Shown: in pieces, positions 8,566 through 15,680 of the stretch
Layout: the number at the start of each line of letters is the position of its first letter
Position numbering within the stretch: the stretch's first letter is position 1
NCBI GenBank assembly: GCA_025361585.1
Contig: JANYKK010000066.1
Coordinates: 1 to 47,956, forward strand
Reading direction: 5' to 3'
From: Methylobacter sp.
Lineage (GTDB): Bacteria > Pseudomonadota > Gammaproteobacteria > Methylococcales > Methylomonadaceae
DNA length: 47,956 nt
Translations under genes and position numbers: made by a program
Notes under the pieces: model-generated
Seen by the model: only the letters and a program-made list of their open reading frames with translations
The model's database searches: none
Told to the model about the DNA's origin: nothing

Positions 8566-8581
8566 AGACTTGGCCAAGTCT
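8566..8581. other. 16-bp perfect palindrome after zot
   Basis: AGACTTGGCCAAGTCT, immediately downstream of the zot stop on the minus strand. The perfect dyad could act as a short terminator stem or protein-binding site. The T-rich flank lies on the plus-strand side (GATTTTTATT), which weakens a simple terminator reading for zot. Confidence 0.5.
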
Positions 8582-8589
8582 GATTTTTA

Positions 8590-9696
8590 TTAACGTGAAG
8601 CATAATTCCCGTCCTCTGACGGGTGACGCGTAACACCTTCACTTCTTGCAACAGGAAACGCTGTAACCGGATAACGCTTATCGCCACGCTTAAGCAAAAG
8701 GCCGTAGGGCTTACGCTCAACCACATAACCAAAAGCTACAATCTGCGGAATATTAAGCCGCTCAAATACTTTATTAGATGAATCAAGAAACTCTATCTGA
8801 GCCATCATTTTGTTTTTTAACTTGTTCTCAACCAACGCAATTAAACGCGGCCTGTAATCAGTTAAATATTTTTCCAAATAATCAGTATCGGAAGGAGGAG
8901 ACGGCTTAGCTTGTGATGCAGACTGCAAAGCCGATTCGTGCTCCACAGGAATAGATTGACGCACCTGAACAGTAGGCGTAGCACTTACTTTAACCGGCGA
9001 ACTACGCCCAGTCATAAAGCCATAGAGATAATACAAACCAAAACATAAACCAATCAAAAAAACCGGAATATAAACCGTAAAAGCCGCAGACTTAAAAACG
9101 TTTGTCCGGTCATCCTTGTGAGCATCTATTGAACCAACGCCCTCACTATGAGAAGCGTACAAACCAAAATTCTTTTTATCATACGTACCTTTGCCCGACC
9201 GCAACTGAACGAATTTACCCGCCTGTTGTTTGTAAGTCGTCCAGGTGTAGCTATTGGGCATGCCAATGGCATCACGTTTAACAAATCTAATGAGTGTGTC
9301 TATACGACGTTTCCATAACATATGACAATCACGGGAATCCTGCCCCATACAAATTATATCTATGCCCCGGTGACGATGCTGTGTAACAAATTCAGTTACA
9401 CCCGCATCAAAAGTCGTCTTACCAGAAGGAAAAAAATCTTGAAGCTCATCGATAACAACCAATGAATCATTCGCAACATGAACTTGAACATTTTTAACCT
9501 GCTCTTTCGTCAATTGACGCAATAAATGCTGAATGACGGATAATGGCAATCCGGCAACTTCTGAAAATTTTTCATGGTTTAAACCTTCGATATAAGCGTA
9601 TACCATCCGTCCTTTTTGAAGCGCGGGGATAATTTGATTAATGGCTGCCTCGTAGCTTTTACCGGAACCGGGCAAGCCTTCGTGGAAGATAATCAC
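8590..9696 (-). CDS. Zot-like filamentous phage assembly ATPase (pI-like)
   Basis: 368 residues. The N-terminal ATPase has Walker A GLPGSGKS (residues 7-14) and Walker B LVVIDE (79-84), then an inner-membrane helix at about 205-227 and a periplasmic C-terminal domain. This is the Zot/gpI layout. The protein sits in the inner membrane and drives extrusion of the coated ssDNA as virions are assembled. Its presence is the strongest single marker that this region is an inovirus. The start overlaps the stop of the DUF2523-like gene by one base, which is typical of this module. Confidence 0.93.
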   Translation of the reverse strand: MIIFHEGLPGSGKSYEAAINQIIPALQKGRMVYAYIEGLNHEKFSEVAGLPLSVIQHLLRQLTKEQVKNVQVHVANDSLVVIDELQDFFPSGKTTFDAGVTEFVTQHRHRGIDIICMGQDSRDCHMLWKRRIDTLIRFVKRDAIGMPNSYTWTTYKQQAGKFVQLRSGKGTYDKKNFGLYASHSEGVGSIDAHKDDRTNVFKSAAFTVYIPVFLIGLCFGLYYLYGFMTGRSSPVKVSATPTVQVRQSIPVEHESALQSASQAKPSPPSDTDYLEKYLTDYRPRLIALVENKLKNKMMAQIEFLDSSNKVFERLNIPQIVAFGYVVERKPYGLLLKRGDKRYPVTAFPVARSEGVTRHPSEDGNYASR

Positions 9697-10064
9697 TAAA
9701 GTATGCCCTTTATAAAACCAATCACTTTAAACACTGACCAAATAATGACCCCAGAGGTCAGAATCTGAAAACAGTGACCAAGCCCCGCCCGTTGCAAACA
9801 ATACATAACAGCAGAGCCAACCGGCGAAGACGCTATAGTATCGAAAGCACCCTGCATATTTGCCGCTAAAGAACCAGCACCTGAAAAGCAATAAGAACAA
9901 GAATCAGAAGCCCAAGTAAAAAGCCATTTAATAGCCGCCCAAATTTTTTCGAAAGCCAACATAGGCAAATCAAGCAAAAACGTTTTTAGCGAAATAAAAA
10001 CGTTATTAAAATAATTAATAAACGCATCCCAATAACTTGTAATTGTATCGATTAATTCCTGCAC
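9696..10064 (-). CDS. DUF2523-type minor coat protein (pVI-like)
   Basis: 122 residues with several hydrophobic segments and an almost complete lack of charged residues in the second half (SSPVGSAVMYCLQRAGLGHC, then a C-terminal helix ending FKVIGFIKGIL). It lies between the adsorption protein and Zot, where filamentous phages carry the DUF2523/gpVI-like membrane protein that caps the virion end and anchors pIII. The family call relies on position, size and hydrophobic pattern. Confidence 0.8.
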   Translation of the reverse strand: MQELIDTITSYWDAFINYFNNVFISLKTFLLDLPMLAFEKIWAAIKWLFTWASDSCSYCFSGAGSLAANMQGAFDTIASSPVGSAVMYCLQRAGLGHCFQILTSGVIIWSVFKVIGFIKGIL

Positions 10065-10073
10065 AAATCCCCC

Positions 10074-11636
10074 TTAAACCGCAGACAAGGCAATTCTAAA
10101 AGCCATAAGGACGGATAGAAATTGAAGAACGCCCGAAACAACCGGCCACATTAATTCCGCAAGATCACCGCACAACACCGACACATCAATTGCTTGCATA
10201 CCCATAACGGCTGGAACCTGCCACTGTGGACAAGACCCGCCCGGTATAGAAACACTAAAAATATCTTTACCGAATGACATAATCGGCGAGTTTTGAACCT
10301 GAGTTAAGCCATCCTGCAGTATTGATTCATAAGTTTTATTGCTAGCCGTGTACCATTTTCCAGCTTCACCAGTGCCACCGATTGAAGTGCCTTTTTTAGC
10401 ATCCAATTTTTTTACAACTTCACGTAAAGTACTTTCTTTAGCGCAATCATCACAGGTACTATTGGTGGTACTGTTATTCGTGGTAGTAATCGTATCCCCC
10501 GGTGTTGTTGTCGTTGAATGAGACACTGTGCCGTCAGGATTCGTTGTGGTTGTATTCGATGTAGTTCCCGGACTGGTTGTATTAGTCGTATTACCAGTAG
10601 TTGAATTCGTCTTAGTTGCAGTCGGAGTAGTTGCACATTTCAGCACACCATCAACCATTGTTTTTGTCGTAAACAAAGGACACTCGCCATCATTCTCACA
10701 AATTTTCCCAGCGTTTAAATGATACCCAGAAGAACAAACCGGGTCTGTACAAGTATTTGTAGCTGTATTTAAAGTCTGACCACCCACACACACGGCGGGC
10801 GGTGGATTTTCACACATGTGAGTCGTCGTATTTAATAACTGGATACCTGCACATACTGGCTCATTACACGAATAGGGCATCGTTGATGTATTTTGAGTTT
10901 GCCCGCCCACGCAAACAGCATTATTAATACAAGTGTGCGTTGCAGGATTAAGAACCTGAAGGGCTGAACAAACAGGGTCTTGACAGGTATTTGTCGCTGT
11001 ATTTAATGTTTGCCCGCCAACACAGACAGGCGGCGGACATTGTGCACCGCCTGAAACATTAACGGTTGTGCCATCCGAACAAGTAAGATCACATCGTTTC
11101 ATTTCTACATTGGCAACCAAGGGAGCATTACAAGAAAAAGAATTATTCGTACATGAGTTAGTTGCTGTATTTGTAGTTTGCCATGTAACTGTTTGAGTTC
11201 CACCAATAGAAGTCAACGACGGCGTAGCATTACAAGTAACAGGAGGGGCTTGACAAGCACCCGTTGTGGCGTTACGGACTTGTGGGACTGTACACGCAGT
11301 AGCATTTACACAACTAGTGCCGGACAAAGTACCGCCATTGGGACAGATATAAACTGTAGTAACATTAACTTGCGGAGAAGCAACAAAAGCACCAGAAGAA
11401 TTGACAAAATTACAATACGAACTTGAACCTAGAACCTGAACGCCATAAAAAAGATAAGACGAAGGTAGTACCGCAGCGAGCGGCCCAGTACAAAAAGCGG
11501 AGACAGACGAAACGGATGTTGAACAAATCTGCGAATTATAAACGGCACAATAATTAATTTGAGATACAGCAGGATACGTATCAGCGATTGCAATATTCGA
11601 AAAAAACGCAAACGCCAATATAATTATTCTACGCAT
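10074..11636 (-). CDS. pIII/TspB-like adsorption protein with Cys-rich repeats
   Basis: 520 residues. A signal peptide (to about residue 18) precedes a domain with paired cysteines. The next section is an array of about 20-25 residue units of the type VCVGGQTLNTATNTCxDP (about 200-330), then a Thr/Asn/Ser-rich linker (about 338-395). A conserved C-terminal part ends in a hydrophobic helix (about 490-518). This is the layout of the filamentous phage tip protein that binds the pilus and is anchored by its C-terminal helix. The C-terminal portion resembles the TspB group of prophage proteins. The cysteine repeats are probably the receptor-binding section and look free to vary in number. Confidence 0.82.
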   Translation of the reverse strand: MRRIIILAFAFFSNIAIADTYPAVSQINYCAVYNSQICSTSVSSVSAFCTGPLAAVLPSSYLFYGVQVLGSSSYCNFVNSSGAFVASPQVNVTTVYICPNGGTLSGTSCVNATACTVPQVRNATTGACQAPPVTCNATPSLTSIGGTQTVTWQTTNTATNSCTNNSFSCNAPLVANVEMKRCDLTCSDGTTVNVSGGAQCPPPVCVGGQTLNTATNTCQDPVCSALQVLNPATHTCINNAVCVGGQTQNTSTMPYSCNEPVCAGIQLLNTTTHMCENPPPAVCVGGQTLNTATNTCTDPVCSSGYHLNAGKICENDGECPLFTTKTMVDGVLKCATTPTATKTNSTTGNTTNTTSPGTTSNTTTTNPDGTVSHSTTTTPGDTITTTNNSTTNSTCDDCAKESTLREVVKKLDAKKGTSIGGTGEAGKWYTASNKTYESILQDGLTQVQNSPIMSFGKDIFSVSIPGGSCPQWQVPAVMGMQAIDVSVLCGDLAELMWPVVSGVLQFLSVLMAFRIALSAV

Positions 11637-11720
11637 GACTAAAACCGCTAATCACTGCATACGCGCAAAGCAAACCAGAAAAGAAAAAGAGGACAGAAAA
11701 AATCATAGTTATTTACTCCC

Positions 11721-11743
11721 AAAAAAAGGGAGCCGAAGCTCCC
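11721..11743 (-). terminator. Strong terminator between major coat gene and adsorption gene
   Basis: On the minus strand GGGAGC-TTCG-GCTCCC is followed by seven T. The UUCG tetraloop gives an exceptionally stable stem. It sits just after the major coat gene, where filamentous phages place a partial terminator so that coat protein is made in large excess over the downstream minor proteins. Confidence 0.9.
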
Positions 11744-11754
11744 TCCCCTTAAAA

Positions 11755-11973
11755 TTAATTAAACCAACCAATAACTTTATTGAAGCCCCACTTCGCTACA
11801 CCCGGCAGCATTTTAAGGGCAGCAATTGCAGCTAATGCCGCTACGATAGTCACTGCATCAACCGCGCCCGTCAAGGGCGTAAAGTCAAGAGCAGCACTCG
11901 CAGGAGTGACTGCGGCCAGAGTCAAAGCTAATGCTGCAAACAAGACAGCAACGATTCTTTTAATGTTTTTCAT
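11755..11973 (-). CDS. Major coat protein (pVIII-like)
   Basis: 72 residues. A signal peptide ends PASA around residue 27. The mature protein of about 45 residues has a short amphipathic start, a hydrophobic helix (VDAVTIVAALAAIAALKML) and a basic C-terminal tail (KWGFNKVIGWFN) that would face the DNA. This is the standard form of an inovirus major coat protein. It is followed at once by a strong terminator. Confidence 0.88.
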   Translation of the reverse strand: MKNIKRIVAVLFAALALTLAAVTPASAALDFTPLTGAVDAVTIVAALAAIAALKMLPGVAKWGFNKVIGWFN

Positions 11974-12002
11974 AAATCACCTATTTTTTCTAAAATAAAA
12001 GT

Positions 12003-12263
12003 TCAAGAATGCCTTTCCTCGAACCAGTTGATAACGACCCCAAAACCCCAGGTCGTTAGATATGCGATGATTGGCAAACCAAAGCCAAGCATCCACATTT
12101 GTTGCAAATCAGCCGCTAATGGCATCGTAAAGATGTCGGTTAAGGTGGGCAGATTTTGATAGTCTCGAGCCGTGTAAAGTACGTAGGTTGTACAGGTGTC
12201 TATAGTCTGAGTAGGCGACTGCTCTAAGACTCCAGATGGTTTAACTACTACACACAGCGCCAT
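12003..12263 (-). CDS. Small inovirus membrane protein
   Basis: 86 residues with one transmembrane helix near the C-terminus (MWMLGFGLPIIAYLTTWGFG) and a short cytoplasmic tail. Proteins of this form are regularly found directly before the major coat gene in filamentous prophages and are thought to be minor structural proteins (pVII/pIX-like). The ribosome site AGGAG lies about ten bases before the ATG, and the ATG overlaps the stop of the preceding small frame. Confidence 0.78.
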   Translation of the reverse strand: MALCVVVKPSGVLEQSPTQTIDTCTTYVLYTARDYQNLPTLTDIFTMPLAADLQQMWMLGFGLPIIAYLTTWGFGVVINWFEERHS

Positions 12264-12412
12264 TATTTAAGACTCCTTTCTTTATTACTTTCCCGGTTTT
12301 CTTTTATTACGTAGCCGTTTATAAAACGGTCTTTTAGAACCCGGTTTGTTAATACCCGCTCTTTGAACCGAACTGGTTTTTTTATCAAGCAGGTCATTGA
12401 GCGGATTTTCAT
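12263..12412 (-). CDS. Possible 49-residue basic protein
   Basis: A short frame beginning MKIRSMTCLIKKPVRFKERV with GAGG seven bases before the ATG at 12412. Its TAA overlaps the start of the next gene (TAATG), which suggests coupled translation. However, an alternative frame over the same bases encodes a strongly basic run (NKPGSKRPFYKRLRNKRKPG) ending at a stop but lacking a normal start. Either this is a real small basic protein or the region is mainly spacer. Confidence 0.35.
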   Translation of the reverse strand: MKIRSMTCLIKKPVRFKERVLTNRVLKDRFINGYVIKENRESNKERSLK

Positions 12413-12433
12413 GGGTTAAGCCTCGATTGCTGC

Positions 12434-12859
12434 TTACAGTTTATCGGTCTGGGTTTGACCGTGTGTTGGTTGGCTTGTGCCCGGTTTTGGTTTGTCGTCG
12501 ACTTTTTTTGCTGTTCCTTGCCCAGGTTCAGCATCTATTTTCATGCTCAACGCGGTCAGTACGGCTTTGTTCTGCCCACCCATGTTGATTTCACATAGGA
12601 TTTCCATTTGACACGGGAAGAAGAGTTTTCCGGCGTCTACTTCGGCCTTTTTTTGATCGAACATTTCAAAGGGCATTTTGACTTTGATGAGTTCGTTACC
12701 GAGGTTGTTGGGGTTCTTTCCGGTGTTGGGTTTGGATACCCAAATCGAACCGCCTTTGTTGTCTCCATCAATTTCGTAGCGGGTTAATGATTCTACTTGT
12801 CCTCTTATGACTGTTTGCATGTCGCCTAGGAAGCTGTTTTGGTTTATTTGCTCGCTCAT
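12434..12859 (-). CDS. Putative phage single-stranded DNA-binding protein (pV-like)
   Basis: 141 residues. Residues about 15-108 look like one small beta-barrel with alternating hydrophobic strands (QTVIRGQVESLTRYEIDG, AVLTALSMKIDA). The last about 30 residues are polar and rich in Pro, Gln, Lys and Thr, as in many ssDNA-binding proteins with flexible tails. It lies upstream of the structural genes, where filamentous phages encode the protein that coats new ssDNA before assembly. The assignment is by position, size and form, since no diagnostic motif is visible. Confidence 0.6.
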   Translation of the reverse strand: MSEQINQNSFLGDMQTVIRGQVESLTRYEIDGDNKGGSIWVSKPNTGKNPNNLGNELIKVKMPFEMFDQKKAEVDAGKLFFPCQMEILCEINMGGQNKAVLTALSMKIDAEPGQGTAKKVDDKPKPGTSQPTHGQTQTDKL

Positions 12860-13169
12860 GGTTTTGTACCTTTTGGTTTGGTTAATGTGGATCTTGCGGT
12901 TTTTTCTGCTTTACTGCTTTTTAATGACCCTTTGAAGCCCGTGGGTCGAACGGGGATTTAATTAGATCGGTGAATAAATCAACTTGGCGATAATTCGATG
13001 ATTTCAATATTCGAAACCAGATGCGGTTTTTATGGGTTTTGCCGCTTTTTTGGCCAGGTCGATAAACGCTCATTGGTATCACCTTTAAATTTCATTTACT
13101 TTAATTTTTCAAAAACTAAATAAAGCCGTTTGTGGCTGGTTTTATCTAACATTATTGTTATACTGTTTT

Positions 13170-13658
13170 TTATTTCGTTCTTTTTTGACGAACCCTAAAG
13201 GGTCGGGCTTTTCGTTCCAATCCCTTTCGCATGACAACACCACGATATTCTGGCGCTGGCTGCTTCGCTGCCGACTTCTCTACGTTGTCAGACTTTAAGG
13301 CGCGGTATAGGATGGAAAATGGCGCAGCCGGTTTTGTTTCTTTGTGGTTGTTTTCTGCCTTGGCTTTTGAGCCATTTCCACGCGTAGAATGGGCGCGATG
13401 CGCCACTGTTTGACAAGGTGCATGGTCTGCGACCAGTTGCTTACGCCGCGACGGCTTACAGCCTATCTGCATGGTCTGTGCTACGTTTATTAATGCCGCT
13501 TTCGGTTGCGCTTGTTGCGGCTTGGTATCACATTCACGCTGTGGCAAACGTATGTTTGACCGGTCTCGCCCAGAGGCCTTAACTGTTTGCGACCTGACGC
13601 TCCCATGTCGCTGCATGTCGCAAACTGTTAAGGCTGGGTCGATAACGCGGCTATTCAT
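13170..13658 (-). CDS. Doubtful 162-residue frame over the structured phage spacer
   Basis: An open frame starting nine bases after the stop of the preceding gene, with GAGG seven bases before its ATG and a very basic C-terminus. Against it, the composition is low in hydrophobic residues with no clear fold, and the same DNA contains large inverted and direct repeats (13392-13404, 13419-13478, 13576-13634). I suspect the DNA or RNA structure is the conserved entity and the frame is incidental, but a small basic protein cannot be excluded. Confidence 0.3.
   Translation of the reverse strand: MNSRVIDPALTVCDMQRHGSVRSQTVKASGRDRSNIRLPQRECDTKPQQAQPKAALINVAQTMQIGCKPSRRKQLVADHAPCQTVAHRAHSTRGNGSKAKAENNHKETKPAAPFSILYRALKSDNVEKSAAKQPAPEYRGVVMRKGLERKARPFRVRQKRTK
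13576..13634. other. Large inverted repeat, candidate phage origin or packaging hairpin
   Basis: An 18-base arm at 13576-13593 (GCCTTAACTGTTTGCGAC) is the reverse complement of 13617-13634 with one mismatch, separated by 23 bases. In the single-stranded genome this would be a prominent hairpin. Filamentous phages carry such hairpins in their intergenic region as packaging signal and complementary-strand origin. Confidence 0.65.
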
Positions 13659-13667
13659 ACGTTGGCC

Positions 13668-13949
13668 TCAGCGCGGTTGATTGAAAGCCGCTTTTTGTTT
13701 GGCTTTAAAGTGGTTAACTATTTGTACTTGCAGGTCTGGCGGTAGTTCTTTGACTAAAACCAGTTGTTTGCGTAAATACAGGGTCATGATGGACTTGGTA
13801 AGGCCAAAGGGTTTTAGGCCTCTGTCCATGGCTTCCAGCTCAAGGTCGATGTAGTCTTTTTGCGCAAGGGCGGTTCTGTATAGGCGCTCTTGGGTGTCTT
13901 TTGCGTCTGAGCTGCCACGGTCTGGCAGTATCGGGTTTTGTTCTGACAT
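13668..13949 (-). CDS. Unknown early phage protein
   Basis: 93 residues, charged and mostly helical in pattern, with no membrane segment or signal. It contains LELEAMDRGLKPFGLTKSIM and ends with a basic KAKQKAAFNQPR. Its start overlaps the stop of the preceding gene by one base, so it belongs to the early minus-strand operon that begins with the HTH gene. Family not recognised. A cytoplasmic regulatory or replication accessory role is plausible by position only. Confidence 0.65.
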   Translation of the reverse strand: MSEQNPILPDRGSSDAKDTQERLYRTALAQKDYIDLELEAMDRGLKPFGLTKSIMTLYLRKQLVLVKELPPDLQVQIVNHFKAKQKAAFNQPR

Positions 13950-14356
13950 TAGGCGGCTCCATTAAGTGAAGATCGATAGATTAAGGTTTGTAATTTATTA
14001 ATTGCATCCATCGGCAATGATTCACGACAAAAGCCAGTAGATTTAAACCGTAAATCAGAGGTGATGCTTAAAACGTCATCAAAACTATCGCCCAAGGTGT
14101 CAAATAAAACCATTGAATAGGCTAAGGCATCTTCATGAGCTTTGTTAACAGACCGTTTGTAAATCCGTAATGCCTGCTCTTTTCTCGAATGATTTTCTTC
14201 CGAATATTCCAAGGTAGATAAGTGTTGAAATTCTCGCAAGAAATGGTTGCCAGCACTGATTTGTGAAAGTATTTGAACTAAACAACGGGTAAATAATGTA
14301 CGACTTGCAAACTCGTTTATCCCACCGGCTAAAGTACCTGATTTGACGGCATTCAT
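13949..14356 (-). CDS. Unknown early phage protein, helical
   Basis: 135 residues, soluble, helix-rich (LVQILSQISAGNHFLREFQH, SRKEQALRIYKRSVNKAHED), with no recognised motif. It overlaps the upstream HTH gene by four bases and the downstream gene by one base, so it is part of a tightly packed early operon. No function can be given from sequence. Confidence 0.65.
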   Translation of the reverse strand: MNAVKSGTLAGGINEFASRTLFTRCLVQILSQISAGNHFLREFQHLSTLEYSEENHSRKEQALRIYKRSVNKAHEDALAYSMVLFDTLGDSFDDVLSITSDLRFKSTGFCRESLPMDAINKLQTLIYRSSLNGAA

Positions 14357-14619
14357 AGCACTTTTCCTTCTTTCAGGTTAGCAACCAGAATGACCATGTT
14401 TATCATGCGATAACGGCCTATCTTCGCCGTAGGTAAGTAACCTTGGTCTATCCAACCACCGATTACGCCTTTGCTAAGGCCTATGGCTTCGGCGAATTTG
14501 TCGGGGGTCATGAAGGGGATGAAGAACAATTGGGAATCTGCTTGCTCTAGGCCTTGTTTTAAGGCCAAGTTCGACTCAAATGGTGTATCTAAGTTGACTG
14601 CTTTTTGCTCTTGGTTCAT
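14353..14619 (-). CDS. Helix-turn-helix DNA-binding protein, first gene of phage operon
   Basis: 88 residues. The core MTPDKFAEAIGLSKGVIGGW-IDQGYLPTAKIGRYRMINM has the form of an excisionase/MerR-like winged helix-turn-helix. The recognition helix is near SKGVIGGWIDQGYLP, and a beta-wing is in KIGRYRMI. As the first gene on the minus strand, divergent from the repressor, it is the likely Cro-like or excisionase-like switch protein that promotes lytic/productive growth or directs excision. Confidence 0.75.
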   Translation of the reverse strand: MNQEQKAVNLDTPFESNLALKQGLEQADSQLFFIPFMTPDKFAEAIGLSKGVIGGWIDQGYLPTAKIGRYRMINMVILVANLKEGKVL

Positions 14620-14668
14620 GATTGCACCTTAGCCTTTGTGGCTGGTTGTGGCTGGATTGTTAACTTAC

Positions 14669-14711
14669 CTATATTTTAGTACACCTAGAATATATGTCAA
14701 CTAAAATATAG
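14669..14711. promoter_or_regulatory. 12-bp inverted-repeat operator between repressor and early operon
   Basis: CTATATTTTAGT (14669-14680) and ACTAAAATATAG (14700-14711) are perfect reverse complements, 19 bases apart, in the short gap between the divergent repressor and HTH genes. The right arm ends one base before the repressor ATG, so binding there would also limit the repressor's own expression. Arms of this size and their position fit a lysogeny-control operator pair. Confidence 0.72.
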
Positions 14712-14712
14712 C

Positions 14713-14997
14713 ATGAAATTAAAAAAAGAATTCGAACCTAACAAAAGAATCAGAACATTAAGAGACTACTTAGGCTTGGGAAGAGGAGAATTTGCCGAAA
14801 AAACAGGCCTGCCAAAAAAAACAATTGAAAATTTAGAACAAGAGAACCAAAAGGCCTACGTCTGGCATATCGAAGAAATAGTAAAAATTTGGCCTGAATA
14901 TGGTTATTGGTTAATGACTGGAAAGACAATCCCAGAAATAGGACAAATCAGCCCAGAAATAGAGGAAATCAGAAAAAATCTGTCAACGGGTACATAA
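14713..14997 (+). CDS. Prophage repressor-like HTH protein
   Basis: 94 residues. An XRE-type helix-turn-helix at about residues 14-45 (RIRTLRDYLGLGRGEFAEKT-GLPKKTIENLEQ) is followed by a short helical tail. It is encoded divergently from the whole minus-strand phage operon, with a perfect inverted repeat at its start codon. The likely role is maintaining lysogeny by blocking the early promoter and autoregulating itself. The gene is notably AT-rich. Confidence 0.8.
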   Translation: MKLKKEFEPNKRIRTLRDYLGLGRGEFAEKTGLPKKTIENLEQENQKAYVWHIEEIVKIWPEYGYWLMTGKTIPEIGQISPEIEEIRKNLSTGT

Positions 14998-15097
14998 CCG
15001 CAGGGAGGGCATTATCAAAATGGGGTCGGTTAAAGCAGGATTAAAGCCGATTATGTAAGCCGTTATTTACGCATTGTAAGCAAATTGGAAAAATAGT

Positions 15098-15607
15098 ATG
15101 AATGAAATGAAACTAATATTTTGTGTTGTAATCGGAGTTCTAACGGCAAACGGCCTAACCTATTACGGGTATAACTACTTAACAGATGATAAAAATAAAG
15201 AGTTGGTTAAACATTTAAATGTTGCAAAAAAGAACCCAACCTATGAGAACTTTCATGAAGACTTTAAAACTGCGAAGAAACCCAGAATAACCGTAACCAT
15301 AAGAAATAATTCAGATAATCAATTATCTTGTGAAAAAATGGTAGGTGAACAATACATTAGTTTCTTAACGCTCGACGGTAAAAAAGAAAGAACTTATGAC
15401 AATGTTGAAGAAGATCAGTACATAGGATGCAGTATCGCGATAGATGAAAGAAGTAGTACTATTTTAAATTGGTTCCATGCCACACCCCCCGGTGTCTATG
15501 CAATGACAATTGAACAGGTAGAATGTAAAACATGTACCGGCAGAAATTATACATGGTCAACCATCGTAATAAATCCAGACGGAAAAAGGATATATCGACC
15601 AATATAA
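15098..15607 (+). CDS. Membrane-anchored unknown protein, prophage cargo
   Basis: 169 residues. An N-terminal helix (about 5-25) is followed by a short charged linker and a domain from about residue 60 that looks beta-rich (RITVTIRNNSDNQLSCEK, GVYAMTIEQVECKTCTGRNY) with four cysteines. The topology suggests an anchor with the domain in the periplasm. It lies between repressor and HicBA on the lysogenic strand, and its AT-rich composition differs from the chromosome. Such lysogenically expressed cargo often affects the host surface or superinfection, but nothing here proves that. Family not recognised. Confidence 0.6.
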   Translation: MNEMKLIFCVVIGVLTANGLTYYGYNYLTDDKNKELVKHLNVAKKNPTYENFHEDFKTAKKPRITVTIRNNSDNQLSCEKMVGEQYISFLTLDGKKERTYDNVEEDQYIGCSIAIDERSSTILNWFHATPPGVYAMTIEQVECKTCTGRNYTWSTIVINPDGKRIYRPI

Positions 15608-15680
15608 GGCAGCCAACAGATAAACCAGTTTTTTTCTTGCTACAATGAAGCCTGATTACAAAAGATAATGAGGTAACATC

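Larger units (their letters stand above)
12860..13667. other. Main intergenic region of the prophage
   Basis: About 800 bases without a secure gene, between the ssDNA-binding protein and the early genes. It holds the 18-bp inverted repeat at 13576-13634, a GGCGC/GCGCC hairpin at 13392-13404, an 11-base direct repeat TGCATGGTCTG at 13419 and 13468, and the doubtful frame above. The left 300 bases (12860-13165) are AT-rich with no clear signal. Confidence 0.6.

Noticed and set aside
10339..10722. Plus-strand frames across the adsorption protein gene
   Set aside because: Val-rich shadows of the Thr/Asn-rich linker codons. No ribosome site and no domain.
13560..13640. Possible XerCD dif-like site for phage integration
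   Set aside because: The arms do not resemble the dif consensus, and the clear tRNA-Lys repeat plus integrase already explain integration.
13231..13680. Two plus-strand frames over the phage intergenic region
   Set aside because: No ribosome sites, poor composition, and they run against the direction of all neighbouring phage genes. The inverted repeats explain the open frames better.
15005..15060. Short similarity between TGGGGTCGGT strings at 15022 and 27212, suggesting insertion-sequence ends
   Set aside because: Only about ten bases agree, and there is no transposase or inverted partner nearby.
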